Assembly (NCBI GenBank): GCA_045110675.1 | Contig: JBGCGJ010000018.1 | Location: forward strand, 53,397 to 117,396 | Reading direction: 5' to 3' | DNA length: 64,000 nucleotides | From: JBALVT01 sp045110675 | Lineage (GTDB): Bacteria > Pseudomonadota > Gammaproteobacteria > Pseudomonadales > Halieaceae | Shown: positions 17,287-26,381 of the stretch, one piece after another | Layout of the letters: every line of letters begins with the position of its first letter | How positions within the stretch are numbered: position 1 is the first letter of the stretch | The notes under the pieces: generated by a model | What the model was told of the DNA's origin: nothing | Database searches by the model: none | Seen by the model: the letters and a program-made list of their open reading frames with translations, nothing else | Program-made: the position numbers and the translations under genes

Positions 17287-20200
17287 ACTCTGCGGGCCCC
17301 ATTCGCTGGTTCGTCGCAAATCCTATTGCCGCGAATTTGTTGATGGTTTTTCTTATTATCGGTGGCTTTGTAGGGGTTCCGGCCCTCGACAAACAATTTT
17401 TTCCAGAGTTTGAACTGAATGTTGTCAGTGTCAGTTTGCCCTATCCCGGAGCAGGTCCAAAAGAGGTTGAGGAACAAATTTGTGTTCGCATTGAAGAGGC
17501 GGTTCACGATCTACCTGGTGTGAAAGAGATACGCTCTACAGCGCGGCAAGGTATGGGCACCGTCAATATCGAAGCTGAGTCAGGCTATGATATGCAGCGC
17601 CTCACCTCCGAAGTGAAAACCAGAGTCGACGCCATCAATACCTTTCCCTCTGATGCTGAGCGCCCGGTGATTACCGAGCTCGCTCATAGCCATTCGATGG
17701 CGGTGGTCACTATTGCCGGCGATATAGGCGAGCGGCAACTCAAAGAATTGGGCGAACGCCTGCGCGACGATTTGGCCAGTCAGCCGCACGTCTCACTGGT
17801 TGAGCTGACAAGCCCTCGTCTGTATGAAGTGGCCATTGAAGTTTCCGAGGTGACTCTTCGCCGTTATGGACTGAAATTTTCCGATGTGGTTGCCGCCATT
17901 CGGGGTTCATCTTTGAATTTACCCGCAGGGGCGATTAAAGCAGCTGACGGTGACATTCAGTTGCGTACCCGTGGGCAGGCTTACAATCGCTATGATTTTG
18001 AACGTATTCCACTGGTCAGTACCCGAGACGGTACCCAACTTCAGCTGGGCGATGTTGCGACCATCGTCGATGGGTTTGCCGATGTTAACGTTCGCACACG
18101 CTTTAATGATCGCCCGTCCCACAGTCTACGTGTATCAGTTTCGACCAATCCAAACACGCTGGCCACCAGTGAAGTGGTTCAGGCGTGGGTTGAAACGGTA
18201 AAGCCCCAGCTTCCTCCTGGTGTAGAGGTTTTCATGTGGCAAGACGCTGCAGTACCTTTCAAGGGGAGAGTCGAAACACTGTTGAAAAATGGTATCGGTG
18301 GCTTGGTTCTGGTGTTCCTGGTATTGGTGTTTTTCCTGCGTCCGTTACTGGCAATGTGGGTTTGCATCGGAATTACGGTTGCCTTCATGGGAACTTTGTT
18401 CCTGCTGCAATACACCGGTGTCAGCCTGAACATGATCTCCCTTTTTTCATTTGTGCTTATCTTGGGAATTGTTGTCGACGATGCGATTATTGTGGGTGAG
18501 TCTATTCACTCCGCGCAAGTATCGGGAGAATCGGGAGCCGCCGGTGCAATAAGCGGCGCCCGCGGTGTCTTGAAACCGGTAATGTTTGCCGTTATCAGCA
18601 CTATGATTTTTTTCGTGCCGATGTTTTTTATGCCCGGCAATATGGCGGATGTCGCGAAATCCATTCCCGTTGTGGTCATCATTGCGCTGGCGTTCTCCCT
18701 CATTGAGTGTCTGTGGATATTGCCCTCCCATTTGGCCAATATGGCGCCACCCAAACCCAGTCGGTTTCAGTGGTTGCGTCGACTGGAGAGCATTCGCGAG
18801 AAGTGCGCTCAGAGCATGCTGGATTTTGCGCGCAACGTTTACCGCCCCTTTCTCGCGCTGTGCTTAAAGTACAATCTGCTGGTCAGCGCTATTTTTTTGG
18901 TGACGTTGCTAATTAGTTTAGGGCTCTATGGCGGCGGTTGGATACGTTCCGGTTTCTTCCCTTCCATTAACAGTGACTATGTGGAGGCCGAAATTACGAT
19001 GCATGAAGGAGGGGCTTACTCAGAGACGCTAAGAGTGTTGAGCCAGGTAGAGGCGGCCGCAATCGAACTGAAGGCGCAAATCAATGGCGATTCAGAAGCT
19101 ATCTCCGGCGAGCCCGTGATCGGGCATATATTTTCACGCGGTCGTGAGAATCAGGTTCGAGTGGTAATGGAGGGACTTTCCTCCGATCTGGATACAGCGC
19201 AGCTAGCCGACCGATGGCGGGAGGCCATAGGCGATTTGGGAGAGGTTGAAAATTACAATCTCGATTACACCATCAACGAAGTCGGTAAGCCCATCAAACT
19301 GGTAGTCGCCTCAGCGTCGCTAGAGGATTTACAAAACGTCACTGACGAGTTGCGCCTCGCCCTGGAAACGTACGATGGCGTGTTTAATATTAACGACACC
19401 CTGCAGGCGCCAAAGGAGGAGATTGTTTTGGGCCTCAAGCCCGCCGCAGAAAACCTATCCGTCACCTTGGTTGATTTGGCCAGACAAGTCCGCGAGGCGT
19501 TTTATGGCGCCGAGGCGCAGCGAGTTCCCCGGGCAAAAGAAGATGTTCGGGTCATGGTACGTTACCCTGAAAATGAACGGTTATCGGTTGAGAACCTCAG
19601 CGAGATGCGCGTCAGAACCCCGGCCGGGAAGGAAGTACCCTTCGATACAGTGGGGAAGGTAGACTACATGCCCGGTTATCTCACCATCGACAGACTGAAT
19701 CGTAAACGAACCATAGAGATTAGCGCCGATGTGTTCGGCGGCGGAGTCGCACCTCGGGCGATTATCTCCGAAGTGTTGAATAGAAACCTCGATCGTTGGA
19801 AGCGAGATTATCCCGGTATATTGATTGCGCTCGATGGCGAGCTCGAGGAAGAGTCAGAGTTTCTCAGCGCCATGCTGAAATACATGGGGCTGGCGATGCT
19901 AATTATTTATGCCTTGATGGCGATACCGTTCCGATCGTATTTTCAGCCTCTACTGGTTTTAACTGCGGTTCCATTCGGCATCATGGGTGCAATTTTTGGT
20001 CACCTGATTCTCAACTGGCAAATTAGTATGTTTTCGCTGTTGGGCGTCATCGCCTGTGCGGGTGTCGTGGTCAATGACAACCTGGTTCTGATCGACAGAA
20101 TCAATCAGTTGCGCAGCGCGGGAAACTCGGTGCTCGAGTCATTGTTGCAAGGTGGTGAGAATCGTTTCAGGCCGATTATTCTTACTTCTTTGACCACTTT

Positions 20201-20396
20201 TATTGGCTTGCTACCTATTATGTTTGAGACCAGTGTGCAGGCGCAGTTTTTGATTCCGATGGTGACATCGTTGGCCTTCGGTGTGCTGTTCGCTACTGGT
20301 GTGACTTTGTTGCTGGTGCCTTGTCTTTACCTGATGGGCGAGCAGATATCGGCAAGGATATTTCATCGCAAACGCGCAGTTGTCCCAAGTACCTAG
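17283..20396 (+). CDS. RND efflux pump, inner-membrane permease
   Basis: 1037-residue proton-driven exporter of the AcrB/HAE superfamily. N-terminal helix, two large periplasmic loops and two bundles of membrane helices. Visible signatures are PYPGAGPKEVEEQICVRIEEAV near the start and the helix-4 segment FVLILGIVVDDAIIVGE with the paired Asp residues of the proton relay. It starts at TTG 17283 with GGAGGT five bases upstream, overlapping the adaptor gene by four bases. It lacks a TetR-type local regulator. Substrate unknown; the adaptor/pump sequence style is that of the broad environmental RND group rather than AcrB proper. Confidence 0.93.
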   Translation: MNSAGPIRWFVANPIAANLLMVFLIIGGFVGVPALDKQFFPEFELNVVSVSLPYPGAGPKEVEEQICVRIEEAVHDLPGVKEIRSTARQGMGTVNIEAESGYDMQRLTSEVKTRVDAINTFPSDAERPVITELAHSHSMAVVTIAGDIGERQLKELGERLRDDLASQPHVSLVELTSPRLYEVAIEVSEVTLRRYGLKFSDVVAAIRGSSLNLPAGAIKAADGDIQLRTRGQAYNRYDFERIPLVSTRDGTQLQLGDVATIVDGFADVNVRTRFNDRPSHSLRVSVSTNPNTLATSEVVQAWVETVKPQLPPGVEVFMWQDAAVPFKGRVETLLKNGIGGLVLVFLVLVFFLRPLLAMWVCIGITVAFMGTLFLLQYTGVSLNMISLFSFVLILGIVVDDAIIVGESIHSAQVSGESGAAGAISGARGVLKPVMFAVISTMIFFVPMFFMPGNMADVAKSIPVVVIIALAFSLIECLWILPSHLANMAPPKPSRFQWLRRLESIREKCAQSMLDFARNVYRPFLALCLKYNLLVSAIFLVTLLISLGLYGGGWIRSGFFPSINSDYVEAEITMHEGGAYSETLRVLSQVEAAAIELKAQINGDSEAISGEPVIGHIFSRGRENQVRVVMEGLSSDLDTAQLADRWREAIGDLGEVENYNLDYTINEVGKPIKLVVASASLEDLQNVTDELRLALETYDGVFNINDTLQAPKEEIVLGLKPAAENLSVTLVDLARQVREAFYGAEAQRVPRAKEDVRVMVRYPENERLSVENLSEMRVRTPAGKEVPFDTVGKVDYMPGYLTIDRLNRKRTIEISADVFGGGVAPRAIISEVLNRNLDRWKRDYPGILIALDGELEEESEFLSAMLKYMGLAMLIIYALMAIPFRSYFQPLLVLTAVPFGIMGAIFGHLILNWQISMFSLLGVIACAGVVVNDNLVLIDRINQLRSAGNSVLESLLQGGENRFRPIILTSLTTFIGLLPIMFETSVQAQFLIPMVTSLAFGVLFATGVTLLLVPCLYLMGEQISARIFHRKRAVVPST

Positions 20397-20499
20397 CGAG
20401 AATCAATTTCCATTCTTTGTTACTTTTCCTGGAAATCTTCCCCTCGAAGGCCCGCTCTAAAAATTTGAAAATGTATACAATTCCAAATGCGAGAGTCGG

Positions 20500-20612
20500 T
20501 TTATAAAACTTCTTCTCAAGACCGTCGACCGCATGGATGTGGGGGGCGGCCTCCCGTGTGCCGAGACTCCATGGATGGATTCACGTCGTGTCTTGAGAAG
20601 AAGTTTTATAAA
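20500..20612. repeat. Large hairpin element A (22-bp perfect arms)
   Basis: The left arm at 20500-20521 is the exact reverse complement of the right arm at 20591-20612, with one further pair inside each (20522/20590). The 67-base interior contains, on the minus strand, GTGAATCCATCCATGGAG followed by CTC, then a G/C-rich stretch and a second ATCCATG. The same interior motif is found in element B, but the arms of A and B are unrelated in sequence. It lies between convergent genes (RND pump and pckA) and could act as a bidirectional terminator, although there is no U-run. Confidence 0.85.
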
Positions 20613-20682
20613 TAGACGGCAATCAAAATTATTTAAAGCTAATAAACAGTGTCTTAAACAAGCTTAGGTGACGCTCACATGC

Positions 20683-20772
20683 CCAGTTCGGTTTTCAAAA
20701 CACGCCGTGAATACATCCATGTAGGCTCCTCTGTAGCATCCATGCTACAGAAGGTTTTGAAAACCGAACTGG
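20683..20772. repeat. Large hairpin element B (19-bp perfect arms)
   Basis: Arms 20683-20701 and 20754-20772 are perfect reverse complements. The interior carries GTGAATACATCCATGTAG followed by GCTC, then an inner perfect hairpin at 20731-20750 (CTGTAGCAT CC ATGCTACAG). The first interior motif agrees with the minus strand of element A at 23 of 27 positions. Two of the four differences (C/A and G/T) sit symmetrically around ATCCAT and preserve base pairing. Elements A and B fill most of the 447-base spacer 20397-20843; the rest holds nothing recognisable. Confidence 0.85.
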
Positions 20773-20843
20773 CCATCTGAGCTCAGCTTTGACTACCGAT
20801 ATTCTTAAATAATCCGTTTCTTTGTGCGTGTGTGAAGTTGTAA

Positions 20844-22403
20844 TCAGACCGGTTTTGGCCCCGCAGCAATAATCGCTTCAGAAACTTTGAACTTGCCGAT
20901 GTTTTCCTGGAACAACGCCGCCAGTTTCCCAGCCTGCTCATCATAAGCCGCCGTATCACCCCAGTTTTCACGAGGGTTGACGTATTTGGAATCCACCCCA
21001 GGAATTGAAGTGGGGAAATCCAGGTTAAGGATGTCCAGATGCGTGGTTTCAGCATTGAGCAACTCGCCACTTTGTGCCGCAGCGACAACAGCCCGAGTCA
21101 CAGGAATAGGAAAGCGTGAACCACTGCCACCAGCGGCGCCTGAACCACCCGCCCAACCGGTATTAATCAAGTAGACCTGACTGCCGAAACCTTCGATACG
21201 CTTCATCAGCAGTTCAGCATAGTCGCTCGCAGGCCTGGGCATGAAAGGTGCGCCGAAGCAGGTGGAGAAGGTCGGGTGAATTCCCGCTTCGGCGCCTAGC
21301 TCAGTCGAGCCCACGCGTGCGGTATAGCCGCTGAGAAAGTGAAAGGCGGCAGCTTCTTTTGACAGTATTGAGATCGGAGGCAGCACACCTGAAACGTCAC
21401 AGGTTAGGAATATAACGCATTTGGGCTCTCCGCCGGCGTTGGTTTCTGTGCGCTTTTCCACGTGCTCCAGGGGATAGCAGCAGCGGCCATTTTCGGTGAG
21501 GCTGGTATCGCAGTAATCCGCGGTGCGATTCTCATCGACAACCACGTTTTCAATGATGGATCCGAAGCGTATTGCGTCCCAGATAACCGGTTCGTTTTTT
21601 TGGCTCAAATCAATGGTCTTTGCATAGCAGCCACCTTCAATGTTGAACACCGAGCCCTTGGCCCAACCGTGCTCGTCATCGCCAATTAGATAGCGATCTG
21701 GATCTGCCGACAGGGTGGTTTTGCCTGTGCCAGAGAGCCCGAAAAACAAGGTGGTATCTCCTGCATCGCCAACGTTGGCGGAGCAATGCATGGACATCAC
21801 GTCTTTTTCCGGTAGTAGAAAGTTCTGTACCGAAAACATCGCTTTCTTCATTTCACCGGCGTAACGCATACCGGCGAGCAGAACCTTGCGTTGCGCGAAG
21901 TTGATGATGACTACTCCATCAGAGTTAGTGCCGTCTCGATCGGGCTCGCAGACAAAATTGCCCGCATTCAGTATGTTCCACTCGGGTTTGCGACCTGCGT
22001 TGTACTGAGTGGGACGAATAAACATGTTTCTTCCGAATAAGCCCTGCCAGGCAGTTTCGGTGGTCACTTTTACGGGCAGGTAGTGATCGGCGTGCTCACC
22101 AACATGAAGATGAGAGACAAACCGATCGCGACCGGCAATATAGGATTCCACTCTTTCCCATAAGGCGGAAAATTTGTCTTCGTCAAAGGGGCGATTTACG
22201 CCGCCCCAATCGATGCTGTCTTCTGTGCTGGGTTCTTTGACTATGAATCTATCAGCCGGTGACCGGCCTGTGCGCTGACCAGTGGTAACTAGCAATGCCC
22301 CGGTATCTGAAAGCATGCCCTCGCCTCGACGCAGGGATTCCTCAACAAGCTGAGAGACGCCCAGATCGGTAAATTCCTGGGTGGTTTGGATGTCGACGGT
22401 CAT
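20844..22403 (-). CDS. pckA: ATP-dependent phosphoenolpyruvate carboxykinase
   Basis: Converts oxaloacetate and ATP to PEP, the entry to gluconeogenesis, in the cytoplasm. 519 residues. The kinase-1a loop GLSGTGKTTLSADP, the metal-binding kinase-2 region (LIGDDEHGWAKGSVFNIEGG) and RFPIPVTRAVV are all intact. ATG 22403 has AGGAT upstream. Downstream of hslO on the same strand with a 149-base gap, an arrangement common in gammaproteobacteria. The role fits growth on fatty acids and amino acids suggested by neighbouring catabolic genes. Confidence 0.96.
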   Translation of the reverse strand: MTVDIQTTQEFTDLGVSQLVEESLRRGEGMLSDTGALLVTTGQRTGRSPADRFIVKEPSTEDSIDWGGVNRPFDEDKFSALWERVESYIAGRDRFVSHLHVGEHADHYLPVKVTTETAWQGLFGRNMFIRPTQYNAGRKPEWNILNAGNFVCEPDRDGTNSDGVVIINFAQRKVLLAGMRYAGEMKKAMFSVQNFLLPEKDVMSMHCSANVGDAGDTTLFFGLSGTGKTTLSADPDRYLIGDDEHGWAKGSVFNIEGGCYAKTIDLSQKNEPVIWDAIRFGSIIENVVVDENRTADYCDTSLTENGRCCYPLEHVEKRTETNAGGEPKCVIFLTCDVSGVLPPISILSKEAAAFHFLSGYTARVGSTELGAEAGIHPTFSTCFGAPFMPRPASDYAELLMKRIEGFGSQVYLINTGWAGGSGAAGGSGSRFPIPVTRAVVAAAQSGELLNAETTHLDILNLDFPTSIPGVDSKYVNPRENWGDTAAYDEQAGKLAALFQENIGKFKVSEAIIAAGPKPV

Positions 22404-22552
22404 TGTATATCCTGTTTAGGGTTTTATTTTGGTCCAATAGGAGCCGCACAACTGAGCTCCTTGATCCATTTGGGGGCGACATTATGTCAGAATCGGCTGA
22501 ATCTGCGAAACAGATTGGGTAAAAAATCATACTTGCGGCGGAAAATTGCGAA

Positions 22553-23449
22553 TCAGTGCAAAGTTATGCTCTCATCCGGCGGTAAGAGCGACAAAAGGTC
22601 CTCCTCAGCGAAGATATATTGCTGATTACAAAACTCGCAATCCATCGAGATACTGCCTTGTTCATCGAGAATATCGCGCAATTCCGCTCCATCCAAGGTG
22701 CACAGGGCGCCGTAGGTTCGTTCTCGGGAACAGCTGCAGTGAAATTTGATCGCCGAGGGGGCGAATACTCGTAAGGAGTCCTCGTGATAAAGGCGGTGGA
22801 TTATTTGCTCGGCGCTCAACAGCAATAACTCCTCGTCTTTGATGGTTTCTGCCAGTGTACAGGCATGGGTCCATTGCTCTTCGCGTTCGCTTTGGTCGGC
22901 AACGATCTGCGAGGGCAATTGCTGTAGCAACATCCCCCCGGCCTGACGTCCGTCAGCGGCCAGCCAGAGGCGAGTTTGTAGCTGCTCTGATTGCGCAAAA
23001 TAAGCGTCTAGGGACCTGGCCACGGACCCGCCCGCCAACGGAACGATTCCCTGGTAGCGTTCCCCTTGAGCGGGGTCGATAGTAATGGCTAATTGCCCAC
23101 CGGTGAGCAGTAGATCAAAGTTGTTGCTGGTGGCGTGCTCTGCGCCTCTGGCTATCGCTCGTACTTCCTGTTCACTGGTGCACTCAACCATCATCAGCGG
23201 AATCTGGCCCTCGCTGCGAATTTGCAGAATCAGTTTACCTTCAAATTTCAAGGTGGTGCTGAGTAGCACGGCCGCTGCCAAAAGCTCTCCCATTATCTGA
23301 CTTACACCTGGGGCGTATTGATGGATGGCTAGAATTTCTTTGAAAGAATCGTCAAGGCGCACAATTTCTCCACGTATATCCGTGTCTTCAAAAAGGAATC
23401 TCAGGGATCTGTCATCCTTTAATTCGCTTGTCTCATCGCAATGGCTCAT
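22553..23449 (-). CDS. hslO: Redox-regulated chaperone Hsp33
   Basis: Holdase chaperone activated by oxidation. 298 residues. The C-terminal zinc switch is present as CSC and CEFC (FHCSCSRERTYGAL and ISMDCEFCNQQYIF), the four zinc cysteines that form disulfides on activation. The conserved segment GGSVARSLDAYFAQSEQ is in the middle. ATG 23449. It lies upstream of pckA on the same strand. Confidence 0.95.
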   Translation of the reverse strand: MSHCDETSELKDDRSLRFLFEDTDIRGEIVRLDDSFKEILAIHQYAPGVSQIMGELLAAAVLLSTTLKFEGKLILQIRSEGQIPLMMVECTSEQEVRAIARGAEHATSNNFDLLLTGGQLAITIDPAQGERYQGIVPLAGGSVARSLDAYFAQSEQLQTRLWLAADGRQAGGMLLQQLPSQIVADQSEREEQWTHACTLAETIKDEELLLLSAEQIIHRLYHEDSLRVFAPSAIKFHCSCSRERTYGALCTLDGAELRDILDEQGSISMDCEFCNQQYIFAEEDLLSLLPPDESITLH

Positions 23450-23639
23450 TTCGTTAGGTCCTGATCTCCGGCGTATAAGAGATGGCCGGGGTGGTTTATT
23501 TTTGGGCTGCCGTGGGTACAGTATTTGAGGCCAGCCGGGCTTAAATTCAAGCTTCTCATGACCTTATAGCTATTAACAGCTACAGTTTGCTTTTTACTTC
23601 GCCCGCCATAATTAGTGGGCCTAATTGAAGGGAGTTAAC

Positions 23640-24506
23640 GTGAAATTCAGTTATCAAATTGGCATGTGTGATGCCGACCACTACCTACCCCTGGTCAAAG
23701 CCGCCGAAGAGGCTGGCTTTGACGGGATTACTATTCCCGACAGCATCTGCTATCCCGAAGTCGCCAGTTCCAAATATCCCTACAATAAAGACGGTAGTCG
23801 CGAGTTTTTGGAAAGTGTTCCCTTTTTAGAAAGTCTGATCGCTGTGGCGGCAATGGCTGCGGTGACCGAGAAAGTCCGGTTTTCCACCTTCGTCTACAAG
23901 CTCGCGGTTCGACAGGCGGCGGTAGTTGCCAAGCAGGTACAAAGCATCCAGCTGTTGTCCGGTAACCGATTTGATTTTGGCGTTGGAATAAGCCCCTGGG
24001 AGGAGGACTTCGCGGTCTGCAATGTGCCCTGGGAGAAGCGCGGCAAACGCTTTGACGAACAAATCGCTATTTTGAGAGGCTTGGAGACCGGAGATTTCTT
24101 CGGTCACGAAGGTGAAATGTTGAGCATGCCCTCGAACAAAATGTGCCCTGCGCCGACAAAAAAGACGCCAATACTCATCGGTGGGCATGCGGAAATAGCG
24201 CTCAAGCGGGCCGCTAGAGTAGGAGATGGATGGATGTGTGCCGGCGCCAACATGGAAGAACTCGCTGGCTATATTTCACGACTCAATGAACTGCGTGATG
24301 AATTTGGCACGTCTGACAAACCCTTTAAGATTTTTACGACTGGAGCGGATGCTTTTAGCCAGGAGGGCATTGCCAAACTGGAGAGTATAGGCGTTACCGA
24401 TGTCGTGATCGGTTTTCGCAATGTCTACGAAATGGAAGAGGACAAACCCCTGGATGAAAAAATAGCCATGTTGCAGTGGTATGCCAATGAGTTTGTGAAT
24501 GCTTGA
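23640..24506 (+). CDS. Luciferase-like (LLM class) flavin oxidoreductase
   Basis: 288-residue TIM-barrel protein of the bacterial luciferase-like superfamily, in the subgroup usually labelled F420-dependent (WYANEFVNA end, GFGISPWEEDF-like VGISPWEEDF, PILIGGHAEIALKRAARVGDGWM). Gammaproteobacteria generally lack F420, so FMN is the more likely cofactor; that is inference. I start at GTG 23640 because AGGGAG lies five bases upstream; an in-frame TTG at 23625 is further back than that site. The gene overlaps the next by eight bases, so the two products probably act together on an acyl or ketone substrate. Confidence 0.8.
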   Translation: MKFSYQIGMCDADHYLPLVKAAEEAGFDGITIPDSICYPEVASSKYPYNKDGSREFLESVPFLESLIAVAAMAAVTEKVRFSTFVYKLAVRQAAVVAKQVQSIQLLSGNRFDFGVGISPWEEDFAVCNVPWEKRGKRFDEQIAILRGLETGDFFGHEGEMLSMPSNKMCPAPTKKTPILIGGHAEIALKRAARVGDGWMCAGANMEELAGYISRLNELRDEFGTSDKPFKIFTTGADAFSQEGIAKLESIGVTDVVIGFRNVYEMEEDKPLDEKIAMLQWYANEFVNA

Positions 24507-25992
24507 ACTTGATCCGAATACACCGATTCTGGTGGGTGTCGCCGCAGTTCAGCAGAAGCTGGAGCGATTTGAAGATGCCCTGGAACCCTTGGCGCTGATG
24601 GAGCTCGCTTTGCGAAACGCAGCCTCGGACGCAATGAGTGGCGCAGAACATGGCGAGGCGCTGCTGCATGGCGCCGACGAAATCATGGTGCCCAAAGGAA
24701 TTTGGGATTACAGCGATCCTGCCCGATTGTTGTCAAAAGCCATAGGCGCAAAGACGGCCACAACAGTATTGGCTGAGATAGGAGTCTTGCAGCAAAGCTT
24801 GATGACGCGAGCCTGCCAGCGGATTAGCAGCGGTGATATTCAGATCGCAATGGTCGTGGGCGCGGAAGCAAAACACCGCTCTTTGGGCGCGGCCAAATCG
24901 GGTGGGACGATTGTCGATACTGTGCAAGAACAAACCCAGGCCGATCTTGTTTTACACCCCGATTCCGAGATGTGGTCTGAGGTCGAATCCGCGACGGGTT
25001 TGGGAATGCCGGTAGGATTCTATGCCATTATCGACAGCGCATTGCGATATCGACAGAGTCTGGGAGTCGATGAGCATCGCGATCAAATGGCTCAAATGTA
25101 TGCTCGGTTCAGCCAGATTGCGGCACAAAATCCCGATGCCTGGGTGGATCAACCCATCGAGCCCGCGTTTATCCGGGAATCTTCTGCGAAAAATCGCATG
25201 TTGGCCTTCCCCTATACAAAACTGCACAACAGTCAGTGGAATGTGGATCAGGCCGCGGGGCTCATCTTTTGTTCGCTGGGCACCGCCCGAGAACTGGAAA
25301 TACCGCAGCAGCAATGGATTTTCCCGAGAGCTTCTACCGAGTCAAATTTTATGAGCGTGGTAACTGCCCGCAAGGATCTTGGCGGCAGCACCGGGTTTCG
25401 TGTCGCAGGGGAGGCCGTTATGGCAATGGCCGGTGTCAGCTTCAATGACATTCGTTTAAGAGAGCTGTATTCCTGTTTTCCCAGTGCGGTAAGAGTTCAG
25501 ATTGAAGAGTTTGGTATGCAAACCGATGGCGACAATACGGTAACCGGAGCGATGACCTTCGGTGGTGGCCCTCTCAACAATTTTGTACTTCAGGCGACAG
25601 TTAAAATGGCGCAGTTGTTACGTGAGCAACCGAACGAGGTGGGCCTGGTCACCAGCGTTAGTGGCATGTTGACCAAGCAGGCCTGCGCACTGTGGTCGGC
25701 TGCACCCAACCCCGGTGGTTGGCAGTTTGCCGATGTGACCGAACAAGTTCGCTCCCAGTGTGTCTTGTGTGAGATCGTGCCCGAATACTCTGGTTCCGGA
25801 ATCGTGGCGGGTTATACCGTGTTGTATCAGGGAGATACGCCCTGGCGAGCTGTTGCCGTGTTTGATCTGACGGAGAACAAACGCTTTGTCGCCTACAGTG
25901 AGCATCCGGTTATTATAAGCAGCATGCTTGGCAGTGAATGCTGCGGCAACCGCTACACCATTCACTCGGGTCAGTTTTTCCCGCTTGACTAA
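24499..25992 (+). CDS. Thiolase-like protein without catalytic residues (TLP1-like)
   Basis: 497 residues: a thiolase-fold region of about 400 residues plus a C-terminal domain of about 90 residues (GSGIVAGYTVLYQGDTPWRA onward), the architecture of mycobacterial thiolase-like protein TLP1. The usual nucleophile region (VCGSG in thiolases) reads AEIGVLQQS, with no Cys. The GHPxGxSG loop is replaced by FGGGPLNNF, with no His, and the second Cys motif by TSVSGML. So normal thiolase chemistry is unlikely; CoA-ester binding or a retro-aldol reaction is possible. ATG 24499 overlaps the oxidoreductase stop, implying coupled translation. Confidence 0.8.
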   Translation: MLELDPNTPILVGVAAVQQKLERFEDALEPLALMELALRNAASDAMSGAEHGEALLHGADEIMVPKGIWDYSDPARLLSKAIGAKTATTVLAEIGVLQQSLMTRACQRISSGDIQIAMVVGAEAKHRSLGAAKSGGTIVDTVQEQTQADLVLHPDSEMWSEVESATGLGMPVGFYAIIDSALRYRQSLGVDEHRDQMAQMYARFSQIAAQNPDAWVDQPIEPAFIRESSAKNRMLAFPYTKLHNSQWNVDQAAGLIFCSLGTARELEIPQQQWIFPRASTESNFMSVVTARKDLGGSTGFRVAGEAVMAMAGVSFNDIRLRELYSCFPSAVRVQIEEFGMQTDGDNTVTGAMTFGGGPLNNFVLQATVKMAQLLREQPNEVGLVTSVSGMLTKQACALWSAAPNPGGWQFADVTEQVRSQCVLCEIVPEYSGSGIVAGYTVLYQGDTPWRAVAVFDLTENKRFVAYSEHPVIISSMLGSECCGNRYTIHSGQFFPLD

Positions 25993-26090
25993 GCCTCTTC
26001 TGTCTGTGGCCGTAGAATGTGTCTCGTCTAGTGGCAATGAATCGCGTATTATTATTGTCGAAAATCCAATAATGAACTCGAGGCTTCACC

Positions 26091-26366
26091 ATGGCTGGAT
26101 TCCGATTGCAAAAATCCTATTCAATGCCCAAAGAGGAAGTGCGCGAGGCAGCCGAGGGACTAGCTTGCAAGCTGGAAGAGGACCACGGGGTTAAGGCTCG
26201 TTGGGATGGGGATTGCGTCAAGATCAGGGGCGCAGGTGTCGACGGTCAACTAACGTTTGCCGATGGCAATATCGACGTGTCCGTAAAGCTGGGGATTTTG
26301 GCCTCCGCTTTTAAGGGGGTATTGCGCTCTGAAGTGCAGCGCTACCTCGACGAAAAGATCAGCTGA
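26091..26366 (+). CDS. Polyhydroxyalkanoic acid system family protein
   Basis: 91 residues, matching the small PHA_gran_rgn family found near PHA granule genes. The features are a short N-terminal segment ending in MPKEEVREAAEGLACKLEED, a two-stranded WDGDCVKIRGAGVDGQL and the C-terminal LGILASAFKGVLRSEVQRYLDEKI. Role unknown; presumed granule-associated. It is separate from the phasin/PhaD pair at 15 kb and stands alone, convergent with the patatin gene. Confidence 0.8.
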   Translation: MAGFRLQKSYSMPKEEVREAAEGLACKLEEDHGVKARWDGDCVKIRGAGVDGQLTFADGNIDVSVKLGILASAFKGVLRSEVQRYLDEKIS

Positions 26367-26381
26367 TTCAACCCCTTCACG

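Noticed and set aside
20500..20772. Insertion-sequence or integron attC interpretation of the hairpins
   Set aside because: No transposase, no target-site duplication and no attC R/L box consensus; kept as a structural repeat only.
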